DNA of 64,000 nt, from assembly GCF_044197065.1 (NCBI RefSeq), contig NZ_JBIQOI010000014.1, positions 1-64,000 of the forward strand, read 5' to 3'. This document shows, in pieces, positions 33,505 to 42,961 of the stretch; position 1 is the stretch's first letter; every line of letters starts with the position of its first letter. The stretch is from Kluyvera ascorbata_C. GTDB taxonomy: Bacteria; Pseudomonadota; Gammaproteobacteria; Enterobacterales; Enterobacteriaceae. The notes below the pieces were generated by a model. The model ran no database searches and was not told the DNA's origin. It saw only the letters and a list, made by a program, of their open reading frames with translations. Made by a program: the position numbers and the translations under genes.

Positions 33505-34146
33505 ATGAATACTCGCGCAAATCTTCAGGATGCTTTACGCCTCCTTCGCAACCTGATTCGCACCGGCGTCATCGTCGAAGTCGACCTCGATGACGGGCGC
33601 TGTCGTGTCCAGACTGGCGGCATTACGACTGACTGGCTTCAGTGGCTGACTGCTCGCGCCGGTCGCTCTCGCACGTGGTGGGCTCCCTCTGTGGGCGAAC
33701 AGGTTTTACTGCTGGCCGTGGGTGGTGAGCTCGATACCGCCTTTGTGTTGCCCGGTATTTTCTCTGATGACCATCCCGCGCCGTCGGCGTCGGCTGATGC
33801 ATTTCACATCACCTTCCCTGACGGGGCGGTTATCGAATACGAACCGGAGACCGGCGCGCTGACCGTCAGTGGTATCAAAACCGCAGACGTTACGGCGTCG
33901 GATTCCATCGCCGTGACGGTACCGATGGTGACCGTGAAAGCCGAGACCCGCATCACCCTCGATACCCCGGAAGTGGTCTGCACCAACAAACTGACGGCCG
34001 CAACGCTCGAGGTTACCAAAGGCGGGAAGATGAGCGGCGATATCGAGCACACCGGCGGCACGTTCAAATCAAATGGCGTACAGGTGGATGACCACGGCCA
34101 CGGGAAAATTCAGCGCGGCGGCGACTGGACTGAGGGCACAAAATGA
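33505..34146 (+). CDS. V: Baseplate spike protein (gpV)
   Basis: A 213-residue gpV, the membrane-piercing spike. OB-fold N-terminal part (VEVDLDDGRCRVQTGG, WWAPSVGEQVLLLA) and a beta-helical C-terminal part ending HGHGK, whose His pair binds the iron ion at the tip in P2. ATG 33505 matches P2 V; no clear Shine-Dalgarno sequence precedes it. Overlaps W. Confidence 0.93.
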   Translation: MNTRANLQDALRLLRNLIRTGVIVEVDLDDGRCRVQTGGITTDWLQWLTARAGRSRTWWAPSVGEQVLLLAVGGELDTAFVLPGIFSDDHPAPSASADAFHITFPDGAVIEYEPETGALTVSGIKTADVTASDSIAVTVPMVTVKAETRITLDTPEVVCTNKLTAATLEVTKGGKMSGDIEHTGGTFKSNGVQVDDHGHGKIQRGGDWTEGTK

Positions 34147-34490
34147 CGACCCGTTACATCGGCATGAATCGCGCAACCGGGCGCGCTATCACTGACGCTG
34201 AGCACATCAGTCAGAGCTGTGGCGATATATTGCGAACGCCGCTCGGCTCTCGCGTGATGCGCCGCGATTATGGCTCGCTGCTGTTCTCCCTGATTGATAT
34301 GCCGCAGACCGACGCGCTGAAGCTGCAAATTATGTGCGCCTGTTATATGGCGCTGCTGAAGTGGGAGCCGCGCATCAGCATCAGCTCGCTGACGGTCGAA
34401 CGCCAGTTTAACGGCCAGATGATTGTCGACCTGACCGGCGAGACCAAAGACACCGGCAAAACCATTTCTCTAACCATCCCTGTGAGTTGA
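34143..34490 (+). CDS. W: Baseplate wedge protein (gpW)
   Basis: A 115-residue gp25-like wedge protein with the conserved IGMNR, SRVMRRDYGS(L) and KWEPRI elements. Overlaps V by 4 nt; 4 nt before J. Confidence 0.93.
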   Translation: MTTRYIGMNRATGRAITDAEHISQSCGDILRTPLGSRVMRRDYGSLLFSLIDMPQTDALKLQIMCACYMALLKWEPRISISSLTVERQFNGQMIVDLTGETKDTGKTISLTIPVS

Positions 34491-34494
34491 ATTT

Positions 34495-35403
34495 ATGGCA
34501 ACCATCGACCTGAGCCAGCTCCCCGCGCCTGACGTCGTGGAAACGCTGGATTTTGAGACCATTCTCGCGGAACGCAAAGCGACGCTGGTCTCGCTTTACC
34601 CTGAAGAGCAACAGGAAGCTGTCGCGCGTACTCTCGCCCTCGAGTCTGAACCACTGGTGAAATATCTCGAGGAAAACGCCTACCGTGAGGTCATCTGGCG
34701 TCAGCGTGTGAACGATGCAGCTCAGGCCTGTACGCTGGCCTATGCGAATAATAACGACCTCGACGTGATGGCTGGTAACAACAACACCGCGCGTCAGGTT
34801 GTGACCCCTGCCGACGACAGCACCATCCCGCCGACACCGGCGGTCATGGAATCTGACGCTGATTTACGGTTACGCGCGCAACAGGCGTACGAGGGGCTCA
34901 GTGTGGCTGGTCCGGTCGGCGCGTATGAATACCACGGCCGCAGCGCCGACGGGCGTGTCGCTGATGTCTCGGTCGTTAGTCCGTCACCGGCCTGTGTGAC
35001 CATTACCGTACTGTCGCGTGAGGATGACGGCACGGCACCTGACGACCTGCTCGCCGCTGTAGAGAAAGCGCTGAATGCTGAAGACGTGCGCCCCGTCGGC
35101 GACCGGGTGACGGTGCAAAGTGCTGAGATTGTGCCGTACCAGATTGACGCGATTCTTTATTTTTATCCTGGTCCCGAATCCGAGCCCATCCGTCTGGCCG
35201 CTGAGGAAAAACTCAAAGCGTATATCAGCGCACAACAGCGCTTAGGCCGCGACATTCGCCGGTCAGCCATCTATGCCGCCCTACACGTTGAAGGTGTGCA
35301 GCGCGTCGAGCTGGCCGCGCCACTGGCTGACATTGTGCTCACACAATACCAGGCATCTTATTGCACCGAATACAGCATCGCTGACGGGGGTGCCGATGAG
35401 TGA
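34495..35403 (+). CDS. J: Baseplate assembly protein (gpJ)
   Basis: A 302-residue Baseplate_J protein (ESDADLRLRAQQAYEGLSVAGPVGAYEYHGRSAD). It forms the baseplate rim with W and I. Overlaps I by 8 nt. Confidence 0.93.
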   Translation: MATIDLSQLPAPDVVETLDFETILAERKATLVSLYPEEQQEAVARTLALESEPLVKYLEENAYREVIWRQRVNDAAQACTLAYANNNDLDVMAGNNNTARQVVTPADDSTIPPTPAVMESDADLRLRAQQAYEGLSVAGPVGAYEYHGRSADGRVADVSVVSPSPACVTITVLSREDDGTAPDDLLAAVEKALNAEDVRPVGDRVTVQSAEIVPYQIDAILYFYPGPESEPIRLAAEEKLKAYISAQQRLGRDIRRSAIYAALHVEGVQRVELAAPLADIVLTQYQASYCTEYSIADGGADE

Positions 35404-36007
35404 TAACCGGCTGTTGCCCGTTGGCTCGTCGGTGCTGGAGGTTGCCGCCGCTCGTGCGGCCGCCGATATCGAGCGTGTGCCGGTACCGCTTCGCACGTTG
35501 TGGAACTGGCGCACCTGCCCGGTGCGGCTGCTGCCCTATCTGGCGTGGGCGTTTTCCGTCGACCGGTGGGATGAAAAGTGGCCGGAGGCGACAAAACGCA
35601 GCGTCATCGCCTCAGCGTTTTATATCCATCAACACAAAGGCACCATCGCCGCATTACGGCGCGTGGTGGAGCCGCTCGGCTATCTGATTCAGGTTAAGGA
35701 GTGGTGGGAGCTTAACGAGGAGCCGGGAACGTTTCGGCTGGTTGTTGGCGTCCTCGAGACCGGCATCACCGACGAAATGTTTCAGGAGCTCGAGCGCCTG
35801 ATTGCCGGTGCCAAACCGGCGAGCCGCCACCTGACCGGGCTCGCTATCAGCCTGAGTACGACCGGCGTCGCGTATGTGGGGGCGACCTGTTACGACGGCG
35901 ACATTTTATCGGTTTACCCCTTCACCGCTGAAGAGATTGTCGTCGGTGGTGATTTTTATCCGGCTTCGGCCGTTCATCTGATTGATAACCTGCGAGTAAG
36001 CGCATGA
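35396..36007 (+). CDS. I: Baseplate / tail protein I (gpI)
   Basis: A 203-residue gpI, which links tail fibre and baseplate (LLPVGSSVLEVAAARA, LLPYLAWAFSVDRWDE). Start ATG 35396 within J; overlaps H by 4 nt. Confidence 0.93.
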   Translation: MSDNRLLPVGSSVLEVAAARAAADIERVPVPLRTLWNWRTCPVRLLPYLAWAFSVDRWDEKWPEATKRSVIASAFYIHQHKGTIAALRRVVEPLGYLIQVKEWWELNEEPGTFRLVVGVLETGITDEMFQELERLIAGAKPASRHLTGLAISLSTTGVAYVGATCYDGDILSVYPFTAEEIVVGGDFYPASAVHLIDNLRVSA

Positions 36008-37119
36008 CGACGAAATACTTTGCCACCCTGACAAATCAGGGCGCGGCGCGACTGGCGAACGCGACCGCACTCGGTCTTAAACTGAATATCACACAAATGG
36101 GTGTCGGTGACGCTAACGGCAAACTGCCGACCCCATCACCGACGCAGACCACGCTGATTAACCAGCTCCGAATCGCGGCGATTAACTCACTGAGCGTCGA
36201 TGACAACGACGCCGGTCAGATTATTGCCGAGCAGGTCATCCCCGAGAATGAGGGCGGTTTCTGGATCCGTGAGATTGGCCTTTATGACGATACCGGCGTA
36301 CTGATTGCGGTCGCCAACTGCCCGGAGACCTACAAGCCATTACTCACCGAGGGGAGCGGTCGAACGCAGACGATTCGAATGATTCTGGTTGTCTCGAGCT
36401 CGGCATCTATCACCCTGAAGGTAGACCCGTCAGTCGTACTGGCAACCCGAAAATATGTCGATGACGGCGTTATCGAGGTAAAGAGCTATGTCGACAAGCA
36501 GGTCAAAGCGCATGAGGCGAAAGCGAATCCGCACTCACAATATCTGTTGATTAAAAACGCGTTGAAAGAAATCGCTGAGGCTGGTCTCGCTGATGAGGTT
36601 CTCGAAAACCTTGGTTTGAAAAAAAACGGGATCGGCGAGGCACCAATCGGCATTCCGTTTTACTGGTCAGCCGAGGAAATGCCTAATGAGTTAATCCCTG
36701 AATGGTCTGAACATGTTTATCTGAAATGGAACGGCGCGACATTTGACCCGGAAGTTTTTCCGATTATGGCGCTGATTAATCCGAGCTGTGTACTGGCTGA
36801 CGTGCGCGGTGAGTTTATCCGTGTCCGGGACGATGGGCGTGGTATTGATGTCGATCGCGAAATTCTGTCGAGCCAACTGGATGCCGCACCAAATATCACC
36901 GGTCTATTCAGAACAGCAATGGATAGCCGATACGCTGGCGGCTCAGGAGCGTTTGCATACTCAACTCAGGGCGCTGCTAACTACCAGGATGCTCAGGCTA
37001 TCAACAGCAGAGGGTTTAGTTTTGATGCCTCTCGTTCCAGTGAATCATATGGCCGTGACGATTCAACGGAAGTACGTCCACGAAATATTGCATTTAACTT
37101 TCTGGTGAGGGCTGCATGA
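36004..37119 (+). CDS. H: Tail fibre protein (gpH), short form
   Basis: A 371-residue tail fibre, well below P2 H (669). The N-terminal ~150 residues are the conserved P2-type baseplate-binding part (KYFATLTNQGAARLANA, EGGFWIREIGLYDD). The shaft is very short (150-225), followed by a tail-collar-like segment (GIPFYWSAEEMPNELIPEW) and the usual end VRPRNIAFNFLVRA. Host range depends on the part after 225. Overlaps the assembly gene (ATGATG). Confidence 0.9.
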   Translation: MTTKYFATLTNQGAARLANATALGLKLNITQMGVGDANGKLPTPSPTQTTLINQLRIAAINSLSVDDNDAGQIIAEQVIPENEGGFWIREIGLYDDTGVLIAVANCPETYKPLLTEGSGRTQTIRMILVVSSSASITLKVDPSVVLATRKYVDDGVIEVKSYVDKQVKAHEAKANPHSQYLLIKNALKEIAEAGLADEVLENLGLKKNGIGEAPIGIPFYWSAEEMPNELIPEWSEHVYLKWNGATFDPEVFPIMALINPSCVLADVRGEFIRVRDDGRGIDVDREILSSQLDAAPNITGLFRTAMDSRYAGGSGAFAYSTQGAANYQDAQAINSRGFSFDASRSSESYGRDDSTEVRPRNIAFNFLVRAA

Positions 37120-37703
37120 TGGGGATTCAGTTTAATGAAAAAGGTTATGTGACGGCCGCCGGGAATGTGCGCGTATATTATTACGATGCAAAATCAAAAG
37201 AATATCGTGGCTGGTCTGATGAATATATTCATGTTGGCGTCAGTTTGCCCGGTAATTCGACCATGATTGCGCCCGGTGAGCCCGTCGCTGGTCAGGCGTG
37301 GATTTTTGACGATGGTCAGTGGCAGGCATCAGAAGACCATCGAGGCGAAACGGTTTATTCAATTGCTGACCGAAGCGCGGTACGTGTGAACTATCTAGGG
37401 GGGCTGAAAGAGGGGTTTGTTTCTGCCTCACCGGCGACCGATTTTGATATATGGAACGGTAGCGAATGGGTAACTGATACCGTCGCACGGCATGCCGCAG
37501 CGGTTGAAGATGCTGAACGATATCGAACTGAGCTGATTAATGCCGCGCTGGCGTCTATCGCCGTGATTCAGCTCAAATTACAGGCCGGTCGCACACTGAC
37601 GGATGACGAACAAAGTCAGCTCAACAGGACTCTGGATTATATCGATGCCGTCAACGCGACGAAAACCGACATTCTCCCGGTCGACTGGCCGACCCTCGAT
37701 TAA
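37116..37703 (+). CDS. G: Tail fibre assembly chaperone (gpG)
   Basis: A 195-residue Caudo_TAP-family protein: variable N-terminal part and conserved C-terminal part (YRTELINAALASIAVIQLKLQAGRTLTDDE...LDYIDAV...WPTLD). It helps the fibre fold and trimerise. GC is a little lower than in neighbours, as common for host-range genes. ATG 37119 is an alternative start. Confidence 0.9.
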   Translation: MMGIQFNEKGYVTAAGNVRVYYYDAKSKEYRGWSDEYIHVGVSLPGNSTMIAPGEPVAGQAWIFDDGQWQASEDHRGETVYSIADRSAVRVNYLGGLKEGFVSASPATDFDIWNGSEWVTDTVARHAAAVEDAERYRTELINAALASIAVIQLKLQAGRTLTDDEQSQLNRTLDYIDAVNATKTDILPVDWPTLD

Positions 37704-37711
37704 TTATCATC

Positions 37712-37745
37712 AGGCGCTTTTAGTCTCTAATAGCGCCTTTTTTTT
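37712..37745 (+). terminator. Terminator of the V-G operon
   Basis: AGGCGCT-N13-AGCGCCT followed by T8, 8 nt after the G stop. In P2 the accessory Z/fun gene lies between here and FI; this phage has none. Confidence 0.9.
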
Positions 37746-37757
37746 CTGCTTTCCCGT

Positions 37758-37775
37758 TGTGCCATTCCCTTCACA
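37758..37775 (+). promoter_or_regulatory. Late promoter element for the FI operon
   Basis: A perfect TGT-N12-ACA Ogr site, within GTTGTGCCATTCCCTTCACA. The predicted start is near 37822, about 25 nt before FI. Confidence 0.72.
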
Positions 37776-37846
37776 TCCCTGACAAATAGCCGCATACAGG
37801 CGTAAACCAGACAATATCACTCACCCCAACTAACGGAGTTAAACGG

Positions 37847-39034
37847 ATGAGTGATTTCCATCACGGCGTCGAAGTCGTCGAAATTAACGACGGTACACGC
37901 ACAATCTCGACCGTATCAACGGCGGTTGTCGGCATGGTCTGCACGGCCAGTGATGCTGACGCCGATATGTTCCCGCTCAATGAACCGGTACTGATTACCA
38001 GCCCACAAAGCGCCATTGCGAAAGCCGGTACCAAAGGTACCCTGGCAAAATCCTTACAGGCCATTGCCGACCAGTCAAAGCCGGTTGTTATTGTCGTGCG
38101 CGTCGAGGAGGGTACCGGCGACGACGAAGAGGCTCAGGCGCAAACCATTTCAAACATCATCGGAACCACGGATGAGAACGGCAAATACACCGGGCTGAAA
38201 GCGCTGTTAACGGCGAAAGCGGTCACCGGCGTGAAGCCCCGCATTCTCGGTGTGCCGGGTCTCGATACTCAGGAGGTCGCGACCGCACTTGCGTCTGTGG
38301 CTCAGAAGCTGCGCGCCTTTGCCTACGTCAGCGCATGGGGCTGTAAAACCATTTCCGACGTTATCACCTATCGCGAAAACTTCAGCGCCCGTGAGCTCAT
38401 GATTATCTGGCCTGATTTCCTCGGGTGGGACACGATGGCCAACGCGACGACAACCACCTACGCGACCGCCATCGCGCTGGGGTTGCGCGCCAAAATTGAC
38501 AATGACACCGGGTGGCATAAAACCCTGTCAAACGTCGGCGTCAACGGTGTCACTGGTATCAGCGCATCAGTCTTCTGGGATTTGCAGGAATCCGGCACCG
38601 ATGCCGACCTGCTCAACGAAGCCGGTATCACGACGCTGATTCGTGCCGATGGTTTCCGCTTCTGGGGTAACCGTAATTGCTCCGATGACCCGCTGTTTCA
38701 GTTTGAAAACTACACCCGCACCGCGCAAATCATCGCCGATACGATGGCCGAGGGTCATATGTGGGCGGTCGATAAGCCGATTACCGCGACCCTGATTCGC
38801 GACATTATCGACGGTATCAACGCGAAATTCCGCGAGCTGAAAACCGGCGGTTACATCATCGATGCGACGTGCTGGTTTGATGCTGAGGCCAACAGCAAAG
38901 AAACGCTGAAAGCCGGTCAGTTGCTTATCGATTACGACTATACGCCGGTGCCGCCACTGGAAAACCTGAAGCTGCGCCAGCGCATCACCGACAAATATCT
39001 GGCGAATCTTATCTCGTCAGTGAACAGCAAATAA
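37847..39034 (+). CDS. FI: Tail sheath protein (gpFI)
   Basis: A 395-residue contractile sheath subunit matching P2 FI in length and throughout (SDFHHGVEVVEINDGTR, LGVPGLDTQEVATAL, SAWGCKT). First gene of the FI-D operon. Confidence 0.95.
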   Translation: MSDFHHGVEVVEINDGTRTISTVSTAVVGMVCTASDADADMFPLNEPVLITSPQSAIAKAGTKGTLAKSLQAIADQSKPVVIVVRVEEGTGDDEEAQAQTISNIIGTTDENGKYTGLKALLTAKAVTGVKPRILGVPGLDTQEVATALASVAQKLRAFAYVSAWGCKTISDVITYRENFSARELMIIWPDFLGWDTMANATTTTYATAIALGLRAKIDNDTGWHKTLSNVGVNGVTGISASVFWDLQESGTDADLLNEAGITTLIRADGFRFWGNRNCSDDPLFQFENYTRTAQIIADTMAEGHMWAVDKPITATLIRDIIDGINAKFRELKTGGYIIDATCWFDAEANSKETLKAGQLLIDYDYTPVPPLENLKLRQRITDKYLANLISSVNSK

Positions 39035-39046
39035 GGAGCCTGACCA

Positions 39047-39565
39047 ATGGCATTACCGCGCAAGCTCAAACTCATGAATCTGTTTATCGACGGGGTGAGT
39101 TATCTCGGCGTCGTGCAGTCCGTCACGCTGCCAAAACTGACCCGTAAGCTCGAGAATTATCGCGGCGGCGGGATGAACGGCTCGGCACCGGTCGACCTCG
39201 GCCTCGATGACGATGCGCTGTCGGCTGAAATCTCGCTCGGTGGTTTCCCTGATGACGCTATCTGGTCGCTATACGCTGCCACCGGCACGGCCTCTGTCCC
39301 GCTGCGCTTCGCCGGGTCTTATCAGCGTGACGACACCGGCGAGACCGTGCCGGTTGAGGTTGTTCTCCGTGGACGTCAGAAAGAAATCGACCTCGGCGAA
39401 GCCAAACAAGGCGAAGACACCGAGTCGAAAATCTCGCTTATGTGTACTTACTTCAAGCTGACGATGAATGGCTCGGAACTGGTGGAAATCGACACGGTGA
39501 ACCTCATCGAAAAAGTGAGCGGCACCGACATGCTCGAGGCGCACCGACAAAACATCGGCCTGTAA
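39047..39565 (+). CDS. FII: Tail tube protein (gpFII)
   Basis: A 172-residue tube protein equal in length to P2 FII (LPRKLKLMNLFIDG, KLTRKLENYRGGGMNG). It forms the inner tube enclosed by the sheath. Confidence 0.95.
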   Translation: MALPRKLKLMNLFIDGVSYLGVVQSVTLPKLTRKLENYRGGGMNGSAPVDLGLDDDALSAEISLGGFPDDAIWSLYAATGTASVPLRFAGSYQRDDTGETVPVEVVLRGRQKEIDLGEAKQGEDTESKISLMCTYFKLTMNGSELVEIDTVNLIEKVSGTDMLEAHRQNIGL

Positions 39566-39627
39566 TTTCTGCCCCGGTCAGCATGGCTGGCCGGGCATCC
39601 TGAAACCTGAGTTTAAAGAGAAATATC

Positions 39628-39909
39628 ATGGGAAAAACTAACGAAAATATCGTCACTCTGATTAAACCTATCAAGCGCGGTGAGCAGGTGATTACCGATG
39701 TCACGCTGTTAAAACCGACCGCCGGAACCCTGCGCGGTGTTAGCCTGGCATCTGTCGCAAACTCCGACGTCGATGCGCTGATTAAAGTGCTGCCACGCAT
39801 GACCATGCCGTCACTGACCGAACAGGAAGCCGCCGCGCTGGAGCTGCCAGACCTGCTGTCGTTTGCCGGTAAGGTGGTGGGTTTTTTGTCACCGAGTTCG
39901 GCGGCTTAA
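39628..39909 (+). CDS. E: Tail assembly chaperone gpE
   Basis: A 93-residue gpE. Near its end the zero-frame heptamer T-TTT-TTG (39882-39888) allows a -1 frameshift that gives the longer E+E' protein. Tail length depends on the ratio of the two products in related phages. Confidence 0.93.
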   Translation: MGKTNENIVTLIKPIKRGEQVITDVTLLKPTAGTLRGVSLASVANSDVDALIKVLPRMTMPSLTEQEAAALELPDLLSFAGKVVGFLSPSSAA

Positions 39910-40061
39910 CCTTCCCCAAAAAACTCTCGGTCGATGACCTGATGGCTGACATAGCGGTAATTTTCCACTGGTCGCCATCAGACCTTTATCCCATGAGCCT
40001 GACCGAGCTCGTCAACTGGCGCGAAAAAGCGCTACAGCGAAGCGGAAACACGAATGAGTAA
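39888..40061 (+). CDS. E': E' extension by -1 frameshift (GpE family)
   Basis: After slipping on TTTTTTG the ribosome reads GTC ACC GAG... and continues 57 codons to TAA at 40059-40061, making a 144-residue E+E' protein (P2: 142). This frame has no good start of its own upstream of 39942; ATG 39942 would give a 39-residue piece often annotated as GpE. It overlaps the T start by 8 nt. Confidence 0.88.
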   Translation, partial: VTEFGGLTFPKKLSVDDLMADIAVIFHWSPSDLYPMSLTELVNWREKALQRSGNTNE

Positions 40062-42483
40062 TAACCTCAAACTCGAAGTGCTCCTGAAAGCTGTCGACCA
40101 GGCGACCCGACCCTTTAAAGCGATCCAGACGGCGAGCAAATCGCTGTCTGGTGATATCCGCACGACTCAACAATCCCTGCGTGATTTAAACGGTCAGGCA
40201 TCGAAAATCGACGGTTTTCGCAAAACCAGCGCGCAACTGGCCGTAACCGGTCAGTCACTGAAACAGGCAAAGCAGGAAGCCGCCGCGCTGGCCGTCCAGT
40301 TTAAAAATACTGAAAGCCCGACCCGTGCACAGGCTCGAGCGATGGAGCTCGCGAAAAAAAATGCGGCTGACCTTCAGCTCAAATATAACGGTCTCCGGTT
40401 ATCTGTGCAGCGTCAGCGTCAGGAGCTCAGTCAGGCCGGGATTAATACCCGCAAACTGTCGACCGATGAGCAGCGACTGAAAACCACCATCAGTGAAACG
40501 ACGTCACAGCTCAATCGTCAGCGTGAGGCACTAGCGCGCGTCAGTACGCAACAGGCAAAACTGAGCGCCGTTAAATCCCGTTATGAATCCGGGCAGAAGC
40601 TCGCCTCTGGTGCGCGTAATGTTGGGGTGGCTGGTGTCGGGATGGCAACCACTGGTGTTGTTGCTGGCGGCGCTGTGCTCAAACCCGGTTTTGATTTTTC
40701 TCTGAAGAACTCAGAGCTTCAGGCGGTACTTGGCCTCGATAAAGAATCGGCTGACATGAAGGCGCTGAAAGGGCAAGCCAGAACACTGGGTGATAATACA
40801 GCCGCATCTGCGGACGACGCCGCAGCGGCACAAATTATCGTGGCGAAATCCGGCGCGGATAAAGACGGCATTCTCGCGCAGACACCCGCCATCCTGAATA
40901 TGTCGCTCGCAAATAAAGAATCCATGGAGGATAACGCAAAACTTCTTATCGGGACGAAATCCGCATTCGGTCTCGCAGATGATAAGGCGACACATATTGC
41001 CGATGTAATCTCGATGGCCATGAATAAAACACAGGCCACCTTTGCCGGGTTAAGTGACTCACTGACTTATGTCGCGCCAGTGGCGAAAAATGCAGGTGTA
41101 AGCCTGGAAGAAACCGCCGCGATGATTGGTGCGCTTCATGACAACAATATCACTGGCTCAATGGCCGGTACCGGTAGCCGTGCCGTATTGAGTCGACTAC
41201 AGGCACCATCCGGTAAGGCATATGACGCAATTAAGGAGCTGGGCGTCAAAACAATGGATAGCAAGGGCAACACCCGGCCAATCTTCTCCATCCTGAAAGA
41301 AATGCAAGCCAGCTTTGAGAAAAACAATCTCGGTACCGGCCAGCGTTCGGAATACATGAAAGCAATTTTCGGTGAAGAAGCCAGCTCGTCGGCCAGCGTC
41401 CTGATGGCCGCAGCGGCCAGCGGAAAACTGGACAATCTGACCCGCCTGATTAAAGACTCTGACGGAAAAACCGCCGAGCTTGTCGAGGTCATGCAGAATA
41501 ATCTCGGCGGCGACTTTAAAGAATTTCAGTCTGCTTACGAGGCGGTCGGGACTGACCTTTACGACCAGCAAGAGGAGTCGCTCCGCAATCTGACCCAAAC
41601 GGCCACAAAATACGTTTTACGACTCGATGGCTGGATACAAAAAAATAAAGATCTGGCTCAGACCATTGGTCTTATTGCCGGTGGCGCGCTTGCTTTGATT
41701 GGTGTTATTGGTGGCATCGGTCTGATTGCCTGGCCTGTTATTGCCGGGATTAATGCCATCATCGCGGCCGCTGGCGCACTCGGTGCAGTAATTACGACAA
41801 TCAGCGGCGGGGTCATTGCGGCTATTGGTGCTATTACGTGGCCTGTCGTGGCGGTAGCGGCGGCTGTTGTCGCTGGCGCGCTGCTTATCCGTAAATACTG
41901 GGAGCCTATCAGCGCATTCTTTGCCGGTGTGGTCGAGGGGCTCATGAGTGCCTTTGCGCCGGTCGGGGAAATGTTCGCACCGCTAGCGCCCATCTTTGTC
42001 GGTCTCGGCGAAAAACTTCGCGGCGTCTGGCAGTGGTTTAAAGACCTGATTGCGCCGGTGAAAGCGACTCAGGACACGCTCAACAGTTGTCGTGATGTCG
42101 GGGTTATGTTCGGTCAGACGCTGGCCGATGCGCTGCTGATGCCGCTTAACGCCTTTAATAAGCTGCGAAGCGGGATTGATTGGGTGCTCGAAAAGCTCGG
42201 CATTATTAACAAAGAATCCAGCTCGCTTGACCAGACGGCGGCGAAAGCCAATGCGGCGACGCAGAACGGCTACAGCCCCGCTATCAGCTCATACAACAGC
42301 TATCAGCCGGTCACGGCACCCGCCGGTAAAACCTACATCGACCAGAGTAGGCCAACCTATCAAATCACCGTGCCGGGCAATGGTATGCCGGGAGGTCGGT
42401 TGGGTAATGATTTGCAGGATGCATTAGAGAAGTATGAACGTGATAAGCGCGCCAAAGCCCGCGCAAGCATGATGCATGACTAA
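40054..42483 (+). CDS. T: Tape measure protein (gpT)
   Basis: An 809-residue tape measure (P2 T is 815) which sets tail length. Long coiled coils cover 20-190; a hydrophobic zone of several membrane-like segments spans about 535-615 (GLIAGGALALIGVIGG, WPVVAVAAAVVAGALL) and may enter the host membrane. Confidence 0.94.
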   Translation: MSNNLKLEVLLKAVDQATRPFKAIQTASKSLSGDIRTTQQSLRDLNGQASKIDGFRKTSAQLAVTGQSLKQAKQEAAALAVQFKNTESPTRAQARAMELAKKNAADLQLKYNGLRLSVQRQRQELSQAGINTRKLSTDEQRLKTTISETTSQLNRQREALARVSTQQAKLSAVKSRYESGQKLASGARNVGVAGVGMATTGVVAGGAVLKPGFDFSLKNSELQAVLGLDKESADMKALKGQARTLGDNTAASADDAAAAQIIVAKSGADKDGILAQTPAILNMSLANKESMEDNAKLLIGTKSAFGLADDKATHIADVISMAMNKTQATFAGLSDSLTYVAPVAKNAGVSLEETAAMIGALHDNNITGSMAGTGSRAVLSRLQAPSGKAYDAIKELGVKTMDSKGNTRPIFSILKEMQASFEKNNLGTGQRSEYMKAIFGEEASSSASVLMAAAASGKLDNLTRLIKDSDGKTAELVEVMQNNLGGDFKEFQSAYEAVGTDLYDQQEESLRNLTQTATKYVLRLDGWIQKNKDLAQTIGLIAGGALALIGVIGGIGLIAWPVIAGINAIIAAAGALGAVITTISGGVIAAIGAITWPVVAVAAAVVAGALLIRKYWEPISAFFAGVVEGLMSAFAPVGEMFAPLAPIFVGLGEKLRGVWQWFKDLIAPVKATQDTLNSCRDVGVMFGQTLADALLMPLNAFNKLRSGIDWVLEKLGIINKESSSLDQTAAKANAATQNGYSPAISSYNSYQPVTAPAGKTYIDQSRPTYQITVPGNGMPGGRLGNDLQDALEKYERDKRAKARASMMHD

Positions 42484-42494
42484 GGAGACTGATT

Positions 42495-42959
42495 ATGATG
42501 CTGGCATTAGGTATGTTTGTTTTTATGCGTCAGACGCTGCCCTACCAGAGCATGCAGCGCAGCGCAGATTATAGCTGGGCGTCAAACTCTCGCATCGGGA
42601 AGCGTGACGCTTTTCAGTATCTCGGCGAGGGGGAAGATAAAATCACCCTGAGCGGTGACCTGTATCCTGAGCTGACCGGCGGTAAGCTCACGATGCTGGC
42701 GCTGTATGCGATGGCTGAACAGGGGCGCGCATGGCCGCTTATCTCTGGCTCAGGCTGGATTTACGGGATGTTTGTTGTCAGCAATGTCTCGGAGACCGGC
42801 ACGGTATTTTTTGAGGATGGGTCGCCCCGAAAAATCAGTTTTACCCTGTCATTGACTCGTGTCGATGAGTCGCTCGCGGCGGTATATGGTGATATCGGAA
42901 AACAAGCCGAGAGTCTGGTCGGGAAAGCTGGCGATCTGCTGTCGATGGCGGGGGCGTAA
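42495..42959 (+). CDS. U: Tail protein U
   Basis: A 154-residue gpU (MLALGMFVFMRQTLPYQ, DKITLSGDLYPELTGG). Tail-terminator or tail assembly role in P2. GGAG precedes the ATG. Confidence 0.93.
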   Translation: MMLALGMFVFMRQTLPYQSMQRSADYSWASNSRIGKRDAFQYLGEGEDKITLSGDLYPELTGGKLTMLALYAMAEQGRAWPLISGSGWIYGMFVVSNVSETGTVFFEDGSPRKISFTLSLTRVDESLAAVYGDIGKQAESLVGKAGDLLSMAGA

Positions 42960-42961
42960 TC

